From contig NZ_CP080530.1 of assembly GCF_024746835.1 (NCBI RefSeq), positions 310,001-374,000 of the forward strand: a stretch of DNA of 64,000 nucleotides, in the 5' to 3' direction. Of this stretch, positions 53,688-61,655 are shown one piece after another. A model generated the notes under the pieces. It was not told the origin of the DNA, searched no databases, and worked only from the letters and a program-made list of their open reading frames with translations. Positions within the stretch are counted from its first letter, which is position 1. Each line of letters opens with the position of its first letter. The position numbers and the translations under genes were made by a program. Source of the stretch: Mesorhizobium sp. AR02. Its GTDB lineage: Bacteria > Pseudomonadota > Alphaproteobacteria > Rhizobiales > Rhizobiaceae.

Positions 53688-54683
53688 TTACCAAACCTCT
53701 TGGCAGACCCTCATGAAGTTTCCGGAGACGATCTTTTTGATCGCATCTTCAGGATAGCCGTGGTCAAACATGAGCTGGACCAGATCGATTACATCCTTGG
53801 GCCGCTGGAAGCGGAATCCTTTCCAATTCGGGTCTTGGAAGTCCGGCCACTCGGTCACCATTTCACGGGCCCACTGGTCAAGCAGGTCGGTCTCGAACAC
53901 GAAGTCGAACCCAAAGCCGACATGATCAGGTCCGACGAGTTGGACCACATGATCGAGGTGCCGGAATATCGCTGACATGGCGCCATGCTCGTCGCCGATG
54001 TAAGCATTGTTGCCTGAGAGACCGATTACGCCCCTATTTTTGGCCAAGGCCATTATCTGGTCGTCGCGAAGGTTTCTGTAGTGTTGGTGGAGTGCCATGA
54101 TCCCGACATGCGAGAACATGACGGGCTTTGTAGCGATTTCCAGCGTGTCAAGCGTAGTGCGATAACCGGTGTGGGCCAGGTCAACGACCATCTTTAGCCG
54201 TTCAATCTCGCGGACAACCTGGGTGCCATAAGTGGTCAGGCCGCCGTCAGCTTTGTCAGAGCAACCGCCTCCGACAAAATTCGAGGCATTGAAAACGAGC
54301 TGCACAGCCCGAAGGCCCAGCTCACGGAATACCTCCAGAACGCCCAGGTTTTTTCCGAACCAAGCCGTGCCGTGACTCTGCATTCCGACAGCCAATTTGC
54401 CTTCAGCCTTAGCCCGTAACACATCATCCATGGTGAGAGCGTGGATATAAAGGTCAGGCCTCGAGTGAATAAGCTTTCTCTGCGAAGCGATGCCTTTAAC
54501 AGCATAGTCAAGGTCGCTAGCGTCTTCGGCAAACGAGATCGACGTAAACGTTACGCCGGCGTCGACATAATGTTCAAGGTATTTTGGAGGACAGCCATAC
54601 GATTGATTAGGCAGGTCAAGGGGGAACAACATATCCCAGACGATATTCTTGTTCCAAAAGCGTTGCGTTGTTTCGGAGATCAT
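53688..54683 (-). CDS. Membrane dipeptidase (peptidase M19)-like protein with altered zinc ligands
   Basis: 331 residues of M19 TIM-barrel type: VVDLAHTGYRTTLD and PVMFSHVGIMALHQHYRN carry the two later histidines, and VGFGFDFVFE the late aspartate. The first ligand pair, normally HxD near the N-terminus, reads VWDML (His replaced), and the bridging glutamate region reads AVGMQSHG with Gln in place of Glu. Zinc binding and peptidase activity may therefore be changed. It sits between the dehydrogenase and importer genes on the same strand, so it probably acts on the imported compound. Confidence 0.8.
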   Translation of the reverse strand: MISETTQRFWNKNIVWDMLFPLDLPNQSYGCPPKYLEHYVDAGVTFTSISFAEDASDLDYAVKGIASQRKLIHSRPDLYIHALTMDDVLRAKAEGKLAVGMQSHGTAWFGKNLGVLEVFRELGLRAVQLVFNASNFVGGGCSDKADGGLTTYGTQVVREIERLKMVVDLAHTGYRTTLDTLEIATKPVMFSHVGIMALHQHYRNLRDDQIMALAKNRGVIGLSGNNAYIGDEHGAMSAIFRHLDHVVQLVGPDHVGFGFDFVFETDLLDQWAREMVTEWPDFQDPNWKGFRFQRPKDVIDLVQLMFDHGYPEDAIKKIVSGNFMRVCQEVW

Positions 54684-54843
54684 GTCTCAATCGTTCCTTG
54701 AAATAGGTCCACCGTCGGCTCTATTGACAACGTGGTCGTTTACAAGATGCGCTCGCAACTGTGCCATCGGCTTGTTGCTATACACCCCCAAGACAAAGTC
54801 GGTCCTTCACGACCGTGCAGTGGAGGCGATACGGAGATTAATT

Positions 54844-55836
54844 CTATGCGGCGTGTGCTGCTCCTAGGTGTTTTTTCGCTGCATTCGCGCGGCTAGCTTC
54901 GCGCAACTTAAGCAGCCCTATGACTGTGTCGTTTCGTTCTTCGATCATTTGAGGGATCGTTCTCCCATCGATGACTTCCTCCGCCTGCTGAAGAATGCGC
55001 GCGCGCAGCTCGGGCGTCCAATCTGGAAGTGGCGTTTCCGTAACATAAGGTGCCCGCCACTCGACACTTCCATGAAGATCCATGAATGATCCCAGGCCGC
55101 GGTCACCCGCTGCTAAATGGAACGTCGCAAACGGGCCCATGCTTGCCCACCGCAATCCGAGCCCGTGAGTTAGGCAATCATCGATTTGGGCGACGGTCGC
55201 TTGTTCCGCGGCGATCATCTGGAGCGCTTCACGAAACAGGGCAATTTGAAGCCTGTTGATCATGAACCCATAGATCTCTTTCTCCATACGGAGAACTCGC
55301 TTTCCAACCGCTTCATAGAACGAGACAGCCCAGTCCAAGACTGCGGGATCCGTTTTTTCGCCCCCTACAATCTCGATAAGCGGAATGAGATAAGGGGGAT
55401 TGACAGGATGCGCCACAACGGTGCGTTCTGGATATTTGCATCTCCGTTGAATTTCAGTCATTGGAAACCCGGAAGTGCTTGAGCCGATGACGATTTCTGG
55501 AGGAACCAGCTCATCCAGCCGTTCATAGATCCGCACCTTCAGTTCCAGATCTTCAGGTACGCTCTCCTGCACAAAGTCGGCACCGGCAACCGCCTCCTCG
55601 ATATCTGTAGTGAAGCGAAGCCGTTCCCGAGAAGCGCTAGCTGTCAGCCCAATCTGCTCAAGTATCGGCCAAGCTTGATCGAGCAGTCGCTCAAGAGAAG
55701 CGAGGGCATCTTTACCCGGATCTTGCGCTGTCACGCTGTATCCTCTGGCCAGGAACTCGGCAATCATTCCACCACCGATGGTGCCTGCGCCGATACACGC
55801 GATCTGTTTCACGTTTTTGGGATCCGGGCGGTTCAT
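54844..55836 (-). CDS. 3-hydroxyacyl-CoA / L-carnitine dehydrogenase family protein
   Basis: 330 residues. The NAD-binding Rossmann motif is CIGAGTIGGGMIAEFLARGY, with the acidic residue of strand 2 in VTAQDPG. The active-site region VVAHPVNPPYLIPLIEIVGG and the C-terminal helical domain (GFMINRLQIALFREALQMI) match L-carnitine dehydrogenase and lambda-crystallin/L-gulonate dehydrogenase. It oxidises a 3-hydroxy acid with NAD. As first gene of the minus-strand unit, with a dipeptidase-like protein and an amine-type importer behind it, a role in catabolism of carnitine or a related compound is likely but not proven. Confidence 0.85.
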   Translation of the reverse strand: MNRPDPKNVKQIACIGAGTIGGGMIAEFLARGYSVTAQDPGKDALASLERLLDQAWPILEQIGLTASASRERLRFTTDIEEAVAGADFVQESVPEDLELKVRIYERLDELVPPEIVIGSSTSGFPMTEIQRRCKYPERTVVAHPVNPPYLIPLIEIVGGEKTDPAVLDWAVSFYEAVGKRVLRMEKEIYGFMINRLQIALFREALQMIAAEQATVAQIDDCLTHGLGLRWASMGPFATFHLAAGDRGLGSFMDLHGSVEWRAPYVTETPLPDWTPELRARILQQAEEVIDGRTIPQMIEERNDTVIGLLKLREASRANAAKKHLGAAHAA

Positions 55837-56397
55837 GGCGCTATGTATTTCCCTGAGTTACGAGAGGCCTATTAGAACTGCGTCTCGAGTTAGTAACAAA
55901 TTGAAATTTATTCCGTGCCGACGCTATTTTGAGCCGTCGGTATTCCCCATTTTTTTGTTTCGCGATTATTTGACCCGCTTGCCAGATGTCTGACCGAAGC
56001 ATTAGCCATATAGGACCAATCGCGGTCGCTAATTTAGCGCATCCGTGCTCACATTGTGATCAAAATGGGCTGTAACTCGCAACGCACAGATCAAAAAGGA
56101 GATGAGAGTGGCGGAAATGTTCATGTGCTTAACGTGCCTTGACGCCGACGGGGTAGGAGGGGCCCTCAGCGTCAGTGGAAGCAAATGCTCCGAAGTCCAT
56201 TTCGATCAACTCGGTTGATCGCGCCAGGAACTCTGAAGTGCCAGAGCTACTCCGCAATGGCCGCAGGCCTTGGAACCCGTCTCATAGTACGGCATGCAAT
56301 ATCGGTTGCCGATGGGGGGCATAGCGCTGGTTTCCCGCTAAACAACGGGGCCGTTATCAACCAAAGACAGCAATAGGCTTGTGATTAGGGCATTCCC
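55837..56397. other. Gap between the catabolic operon and the IS1595 transposase
   Basis: 561 bases. The part next to 55836 is AT-rich (55880-55975) and probably holds the promoter of the minus-strand dehydrogenase-transporter unit. The left end of the IS1595 element must lie in 56100-56390 but cannot be fixed because the matching right end is outside the window. No gene is supported. Confidence 0.4.
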
Positions 56398-57378
56398 ATG
56401 CGATTCTTGGAACGTGATCTGGCGGAGGTGAGAATGCCTGAAACGATGCTCGCAGCGCTTTCCAACATTCGGACCGTTGAAGAAATGATCGTGGCCTTCC
56501 GGGATGAAGAGCACTGCCGGCGCTTGCTGGAAACCATGGTGTGGCCAGAAGGCAGAATCTGTCCAGCCTGCGGGTATAAACGCTCGATCGCGCTTGCCGG
56601 CCGCGATACAGGCAAGCGCCATGCGCGACCAGGCCTTTATCAATGTTCCAATGGCGATTGCCGGTTCCAGTTCACGGTGACGACCCATACCCCTCTGCAC
56701 TCTACAAAGCTGCCCTTGCGTATTTGGCTGAAGGCCATGTGGCTGATGCTCCAGTCGGACAAGGGCTTGTCCTCGGTCCGGCTCGCCGAGATCCTTGGAG
56801 TGAGCCAACCGACGGCCTGGCGGATGGGTCACGCACTGCGGCTGATGGTGGCGCGGGAAAACATGCTCGACGGCACGGTTGAGATCGACCATTTCCATCT
56901 TGGGGGAAGTCCCCGAAAGCGGCCGGATGACCCACCTCGGGGACGGGGCCGAAAAGGTCAGGCGAATACGGAGAAAGCGCCGGTCATGGCGATGGTGCAG
57001 CGGCCGACCGACGTCACGCCCGGGGCTCCGGCCGGTGACGCACGTGCCGCGGTCGTGACCGGTCTTTCATTGCGTGCGGCCGAACGTGCGATTGAAACAC
57101 AGATCGAAACCCACGCGCATTTGATGAGTGATGAGGCGAAGGCATTCATGGCCATAGGCGAGAGTTTTGCCAAGCATGAGACCGTGAAGCATTCCAGCCA
57201 CGAATATGTTCGCAACACCGTTCACGTCAATTCAGTGGAGGGTTTCAATTCCCGGGTCCGGCGAACGATCGCGGGCGTCTTTCACCATATCAGCCCGCAA
57301 CATGCCGACCTGTATTTCCATGAAATCGGCTTCCGCTGGGTAAGCGATGCGCCAAGGCACCTTGCAAGAGGTCGATGA
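56398..57378 (+). pseudogene. IS1595-family transposase, 5' part (interrupted by IS66)
   Basis: Up to 57339 the frame encodes a nearly complete IS1595 transposase: an N-terminal zinc ribbon (GRICPACGYKRS, LYQCSNGDCRFQFTVTTHTP), a helix-turn-helix (LSSVRLAEILGVSQPTAWRM), and the ISXO2-like core (VEIDHFHLGGSPRK, MSDEAKAFMAIGESF, HVNSVEGFNSRVRRTIAGVF, DLYFHEIGFRW). After FRW the frame enters the IS66 end and stops at 57378 with foreign residues (VSDAPRHLARGR). The true C-terminus continues at 63917. A GTG at 56398 or an in-frame start further on is possible. Confidence 0.88.
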
Positions 57379-57396
57379 ACATGGAGGTTTCGGGCC

Positions 57397-57837
57397 ATGA
57401 CATTGGAACATGCGAGGGGCGATATGGTCGCCGAGATCAGCGGCGCCGCGGCGGCGGCCGAAGATCTTGCAACCGTGCCCGGGCGCGTGCGGCAACGAAG
57501 GCTGTGGAGTTGCACTGAGAAGCGCGCGTTGGTCGACCTGGCGAGCGCGGCGGGGTCGTCGGTGACCGAGGTCGCGGAAGCGTTCGGCGTAGCTCCGTCA
57601 CAGCTCTATGCGTGGCGCAAGCAGATGGCCGGCGGCGAACTCGATGCCGATCAGGCGATGGCGACCTTCGCGCGCATCGACGTGAGCGATCTGCCGGGTG
57701 TCGAATGCCCCGTCCCCGATTGCCCGGACCCGGCCGGCAGGATCGTCGTGGCCTTTCCGAGTGGCACGCGATTGCGTATCGACGGGATCGTCGATCCGAC
57801 AGCACTGCGCATCGTCCTGGCGGAGTTGACCAGGTGA
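57397..57837 (+). CDS. tnpA: IS66 TnpA (OrfA) accessory protein
   Basis: 146 residues with a helix-turn-helix of the IS66 TnpA/IS3 OrfA type: KRALVDLASAAGSSVTEVAE, AFGVAPSQLYAWRKQM. The C-terminal part ends FPSGTRLRIDGIVDPTALRI, a familiar TnpA tail. It starts 57 bases inside the left inverted repeat. The stop overlaps the tnpB GTG start (GTGA), the usual IS66 coupling. It is intact. Confidence 0.9.
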   Translation: MTLEHARGDMVAEISGAAAAAEDLATVPGRVRQRRLWSCTEKRALVDLASAAGSSVTEVAEAFGVAPSQLYAWRKQMAGGELDADQAMATFARIDVSDLPGVECPVPDCPDPAGRIVVAFPSGTRLRIDGIVDPTALRIVLAELTR

Positions 57838-58043
57838 TCACGGTGGTGCCGACCGACCGGATTTACTTGTGCTGCGGCGCGACCGATATGCGTCGCGGGA
57901 TCAACAGCCTGGCGCGGATGGTGCAGCAGGTGCTCGCGCTCGACCCGCATTCCGGCGCGATCTTCTGCTTCCGTGGACGCAAGGGTCATATCATCAAGGT
58001 TTTGGCGCATGACGACCAGGGGTTCTGCCTTTTTACAAACTAA
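57834..58043 (+). pseudogene. tnpB: IS66 TnpB, 5' part
   Basis: 69 codons from the GTG at 57834: VPTDRIYLCCGATDMRRGIN, SLARMVQQVLALDPHSGAIF and FRGRKGHIIKVLAHDDQGFC, the well-conserved N-terminal two thirds of TnpB. The frame then reaches LFTN and a stop in the inserted cassette. The remaining third is at 61442-61584. IS66 elements need TnpB, so this copy should not transpose unless helped in trans. Confidence 0.9.
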
Positions 58044-58049
58044 CTGGCT

Positions 58050-60167
58050 TCATACTACAGCCCTTTCCTTGAGATCGGAGCATTTTGAGGAGTTGAGTTG
58101 GCGGATGGCCTCTGCCCGATGGGCAAGCTGGTTCCATCGGCTGCACTGTTTGGCTGGGACGTGCGGTCCGGGCAGTTCATAGAGGCCGATATAGCCGTTG
58201 TAGGCATGTCTTTTCACGATGCCGTATTTCGCCCATCTGACCAGGGTGCATTCGGTGATTCCAAGTTTTGCGCAGGCTTCTGCTTTTGTCAGCATTCCCC
58301 GCTCGCGCAGCCGGTCGTAGCGCGAGCGCAGACCATATTGCTTGACGAGATAGATGACGCGCAAGTCGCTGAACTGGGTGTCAGCCTTACCGCGCCGCGC
58401 TGAGCCGCCGGGACGGATTCCCCTTGCATTCAGGATGTCAGCGATTTCAGCGCAGATATGCTCGTCGAGAAGCTTGTCGACCAATTCGACCACCTCGGGC
58501 CGGGTCTTTACCTGCTGTGCGGAGGTTTTCGGGTTCTGAGTGATCAATGTTTCGGTCTTTCCGCCTCTGAAGCGGATGTGTATCCGTGTCTCTCCCTCGG
58601 CCTGGAACTTGAGCAATGTGATGTCTTCGACGAGATAGGCAAGGAGCCGCTTGCGTTCTCGGTTCGGCAAGGCGGGGTCGCGCCAGACCGTTTTGAAGTC
58701 GGCCGTCATGGCGATCAATCGATCGCGGATTGCATCGTCGAGTGTCGCTCGGTCTGCGCGCAGAGCACTCTCTCTTTCTTCTCGTAGATCAGACAGCATG
58801 CGCAGTTTGTCGTTCCATTCGCGTTCAAGGGTGTCGGCGACCAGGCGGTTGTTCGGATCGACCAGCATAAACCGCCGCTGTGCAAGATCGGCATCGATTT
58901 GGGCGCGTTCGACGGCACGGAGCCGGAGTTTGTCCGCTTCGTCATAGCGCGCTTCGATCTCTTTTCGGATCTCCAGAGCTAACTCCACGGCGGCGGGCGT
59001 CATTTCCGCAGCGATCAGTTCACCGATCGCCGCGTCGACGGGCCAGCCTGCGATCGACTGGCAGTGAGGCTCACCCCGAGAGACGTAGGCGCGGCTGCAG
59101 ACGTACCAAGTGTCCACCTGACCGCGCCGGGTGACGTAACGGGCCCTCATGTGACAGCCACACCGCCCGCATATGACGCGCCCCTGCAACAAAGCCGCGC
59201 CTTCGCGCGGTGGCGAGATGCGCGCGGTCTGGTAGCCTTGGCCATTGGCCTCGAGCGCCTTGAGGTTGTGCTGGAACTGCTCCCAGCTGATATAGCCGGG
59301 ATGTGCGTCCGGGATGCATGCGAGCCATTCATTGGGCTCACGTTTGCGGAACTGTTTCTTTCCGTCGACGGTTCTGCGGTAAAGACGCTGACCATAGGCA
59401 TAGACGCCCGCGTAGCGAGGATTGTGCAGCGTGCGTAAGGCCGCCGATGTGGTCAGCGGTTGGAAGACCACCCGCTTGCTGTTGCGGAACCGGGATGGGA
59501 AGAGCAGACCTTCCCTGGCAAACGCCTTGACGGTCTGCGTGGCCGACCCGACCCGCGAGAACGTCTCGAAGAAGTGGGTGATCATCTCCCGGATCTGAGC
59601 GTCTGGATCAAGGACCACATCGCCAACCTCGTTGTAGATGAAGCCGGTCGGAAGGGGACAGCGATATTCGCCGCGGCGTGCTTTGTTGAGAATGCCACCG
59701 CGCAACCGGGCTTTGATAACGTGCAACTCGGCCTCGCTCATCGTGCCCTTGAGGCCCAGCAGAAGCCGGTCATTGAAGTTAGCCGGATCGTAGACGCCAT
59801 CTTCGTCGAGAATGAGCGTGTCGGCCAAAGCGCAGATCTCCAGCAGCCGATGCCAGTCCGCGTTGTTTCTGGCGAGGCGAGAGACTTCCAGGCCCATGAC
59901 GATCCCCGCGCGCCCCATGCCGACATCGGACACCAAGCGCTGGAAGCCTTCGCGCCACGACGCTGAAGCGCCGGATTCGCCCTGGTCGCTGTCGATGACG
60001 GTGATCTGGTCGTCGTGCCATCCAAGCCCGATCGCGCGACCACGAAGATCGTATTGACGCTTGGTGCTTTCGACATTCTCCATGACCTGGCGCATCGATG
60101 ACTGTCGGATGTAGAGGTAAGCGCTCCGCTCGAGATGATGCGATTGGACCTTGAGCTTTTCGTTCAT
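58050..60167 (-). CDS. Large serine recombinase
   Basis: 705 residues. The N-terminal resolvase domain has AYLYIRQSSMRQVMENVEST with the nucleophilic serine, IVMGLEVSRLARNNADWHRL and MSEAELHVIKARLRGG. A recombinase domain follows (TLHNPRYAGVYAYGQRLYRR), then a zinc ribbon (VICGRCGCHMRARYV and YVCSRAYVSRGEPHC), a coiled-coil region (about 395-475), and a C-terminal helix-turn-helix segment (LTKAEACAKLGITECTLVRW). It is complete and lies at the end of the cassette whose boundary is 10 bases beyond its stop. It should catalyse excision and integration of the cassette. Confidence 0.93.
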   Translation of the reverse strand: MNEKLKVQSHHLERSAYLYIRQSSMRQVMENVESTKRQYDLRGRAIGLGWHDDQITVIDSDQGESGASASWREGFQRLVSDVGMGRAGIVMGLEVSRLARNNADWHRLLEICALADTLILDEDGVYDPANFNDRLLLGLKGTMSEAELHVIKARLRGGILNKARRGEYRCPLPTGFIYNEVGDVVLDPDAQIREMITHFFETFSRVGSATQTVKAFAREGLLFPSRFRNSKRVVFQPLTTSAALRTLHNPRYAGVYAYGQRLYRRTVDGKKQFRKREPNEWLACIPDAHPGYISWEQFQHNLKALEANGQGYQTARISPPREGAALLQGRVICGRCGCHMRARYVTRRGQVDTWYVCSRAYVSRGEPHCQSIAGWPVDAAIGELIAAEMTPAAVELALEIRKEIEARYDEADKLRLRAVERAQIDADLAQRRFMLVDPNNRLVADTLEREWNDKLRMLSDLREERESALRADRATLDDAIRDRLIAMTADFKTVWRDPALPNRERKRLLAYLVEDITLLKFQAEGETRIHIRFRGGKTETLITQNPKTSAQQVKTRPEVVELVDKLLDEHICAEIADILNARGIRPGGSARRGKADTQFSDLRVIYLVKQYGLRSRYDRLRERGMLTKAEACAKLGITECTLVRWAKYGIVKRHAYNGYIGLYELPGPHVPAKQCSRWNQLAHRAEAIRQLNSSKCSDLKERAVV

Positions 60168-60439
60168 GCTGTTCTCCGTTCAGGGGCCGCCATCACGATG
60201 GCGGCGAGCAAGTGGATGATTGTGCGTCGCTCGGACGTTTCGTCCGCGATCGGCAGCCTGGCTACAGGCGGCGAAGCCGCGGGTGGGGACCAGCCCGGCG
60301 CACGCAAGATCGCGCTAACCCAGGCCCACATGCCGCGATGCAGAAGGATGCTAAGACCACTGCGTGCCTCCACAGGGAGCGCGGCACCAAGCGCGGCGGC
60401 GCGCAGTATTTCGTATCGCTCCGTGGCGCGGGACTGCAT
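60164..60439 (-). CDS. Small hypothetical protein coupled to the recombinase gene
   Basis: 91 residues from the ATG at 60439 (MQSRATERYEILRAAALGAA) ending in IVMAAPERRTA, with its stop overlapping the recombinase start by 4 bases. The overlap and the absence of a separate ribosome site for the recombinase suggest translational coupling. The middle part (GLSILLHRGMWAWVSAIL) is hydrophobic. The family was not recognised. Other frames over the same bases are less protein-like. It may be a recombination directionality or regulatory factor. Confidence 0.6.
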   Translation of the reverse strand: MQSRATERYEILRAAALGAALPVEARSGLSILLHRGMWAWVSAILRAPGWSPPAASPPVARLPIADETSERRTIIHLLAAIVMAAPERRTA

Positions 60440-60471
60440 CGCGCAATGCAATTGCGCACCACCACTGATGG

Positions 60472-60963
60472 TTACGCCGTTTTTTTTACGCCGAGCGCAC
60501 GCTCGATTGTTCTGGGGTGGACATCGAGGCCGAACTCTGTCCAGAGCCGGTTCGTCAGTTCGCGTGCCCGAATGGGCTCGCCTGGAACCACTTGGGCCCT
60601 GAGAAAGGCCAGCACTTCGCTCTGGATCTTGTGCGGGCCGTGCGGGCCGCGCTTCCTCGGTACTAGGCCGGCCAGACCCGCGTCCTCGAAGTCCGCTTTG
60701 GCCTGGTAGAAGGTCGGGCGGGAGACGCCATATTCGTCGGACACCTCCGTTACCGACATTTTGTCGACGGATACGCGCCGCAGCATCTCGTACTTCACCT
60801 GCACGATGTCGCGCGGATCGAAGAAGCCGTCCTCCCGGAACTTCTGATCGCCGATTTTTTCCGGGGCTGGATTGAGCGTGCCATCCTCGGCCAAAGCGCT
60901 GGCTTTCGATTGCCTGTGTTTGACGCTGTCCGACACCTGCGCTGCCCCCCGATGTCGACTCAA
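60472..60963 (-). CDS. Helix-turn-helix protein of the recombinase cassette
   Basis: 163 residues. The central part VKYEMLRRVSVDKMSVTEVS and DEYGVSRPTFYQAKADFEDA is a helix-turn-helix of transposase-OrfA or regulator type, followed by the linker GLVPRKRGPHGPHK, as seen before DDE domains. A second helical domain (FLRAQVVPGEPIRARELTN, HPRTIERAL) completes it. No catalytic domain is present. It probably regulates the cassette or assists the recombinase, being the second gene of its operon. Confidence 0.75.
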   Translation of the reverse strand: MSRHRGAAQVSDSVKHRQSKASALAEDGTLNPAPEKIGDQKFREDGFFDPRDIVQVKYEMLRRVSVDKMSVTEVSDEYGVSRPTFYQAKADFEDAGLAGLVPRKRGPHGPHKIQSEVLAFLRAQVVPGEPIRARELTNRLWTEFGLDVHPRTIERALGVKKTA

Positions 60964-61054
60964 TTATCGTAATTATAAATATGCCGCGTATGATTAAACT
61001 GTCAAGCGTGTATCTGCCAACCAATCGCATATAATCTCTACTAATACAGCACAT

Positions 61055-61399
61055 TCAGCGAAGCCCCCATGGATTTTGCGGCGTTATTTTCCTTACAACA
61101 TCGGCGAAATTTCCTTTACAATCTTGCGGCGTTGCGCATCTCCCTTGCGATATGAGGCGCTCTACGAGACTGCTGAGTTCCAGTAGGTCGGTGAGGCTGC
61201 ACAGTGCGCGCCCGTTTCCCGCGACAACCTCAAGGCTGGGCACGGCTGCATCGGTCCATTGCGGCGGAACAGAGCAAATCCGGCCATCGTCAAAGCGCAG
61301 CAGCAACAGCTTGCCCGCTCGGTTACCGCGCTTCCCAACGCAGGCACCGTGCTGCCCGGAATACGGATGAAAGGGGTGAGTCACCATCACAAACTGCAA
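61055..61399 (-). CDS. DUF5372 family protein
   Basis: 114 residues beginning MQFVMVTHPFHPYSGQHGAC; the internal ATG (MVTHPFHP) is an equally good start. The THPFHP start, the strand-rich LLLLRFDDGRICSVPPQWTD and the C-terminal SLTDLLELSSLVERL match DUF5372, a small protein repeatedly found as first gene of recombinase cassettes in alphaproteobacteria. Its function is unknown. It is transcribed away from the right boundary of the cassette. Confidence 0.75.
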   Translation of the reverse strand: MQFVMVTHPFHPYSGQHGACVGKRGNRAGKLLLLRFDDGRICSVPPQWTDAAVPSLEVVAGNGRALCSLTDLLELSSLVERLISQGRCATPQDCKGNFADVVRKITPQNPWGLR

Positions 61400-61441
61400 C
61401 GGGGACGATGAACCGCCTGCATTTCCAAGTGAGTTACAAAC

Positions 61442-61584
61442 GGCTTTCCGATGGTTGTTTCGCCTGGCCGACCACCAAGGATCAGGTGACCGTGTCGCTC
61501 ACCAAGGCACAGCTTTCGCTGCTTTTGGACGGGATCGATTGGCGCCGGCCGAACAAGATTTATCGACCACGTCTGGCCGGCTAA
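61442..61584 (+). pseudogene. tnpB: IS66 TnpB, 3' part
   Basis: Continuing from the shared octamer the frame reads KRLSDGCFAWPTTKDQVTV, then SLTKAQLSLLLDGIDWRRPN and a stop, the normal C-terminal third of TnpB (…KRL..G.F.WP…LLEGIDWR). It carries no start of its own. Confidence 0.9.
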
Positions 61585-61655
61585 ATTCGGCCGTTCTCAT
61601 TGATTTTGTGTCGATTTTGCTTCCGTAGACGAGGTCTTTCGGGTATGTAATTTGG

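Larger units (their letters stand above)
58033..61441. mobile_element. Large-serine-recombinase cassette inserted in tnpB
   Basis: Between the two halves of tnpB lies a 3.4-kb unit with four minus-strand genes (DUF5372, helix-turn-helix protein, small protein, large serine recombinase). The junctions share TTACAAAC (58033-58040 and 61434-61441), the likely crossover region; otherwise the flanks differ, and there are no long inverted repeats. This is what integration by a serine recombinase leaves. Joining the halves over one octamer leaves tnpB one base out of frame. Confidence 0.75.
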
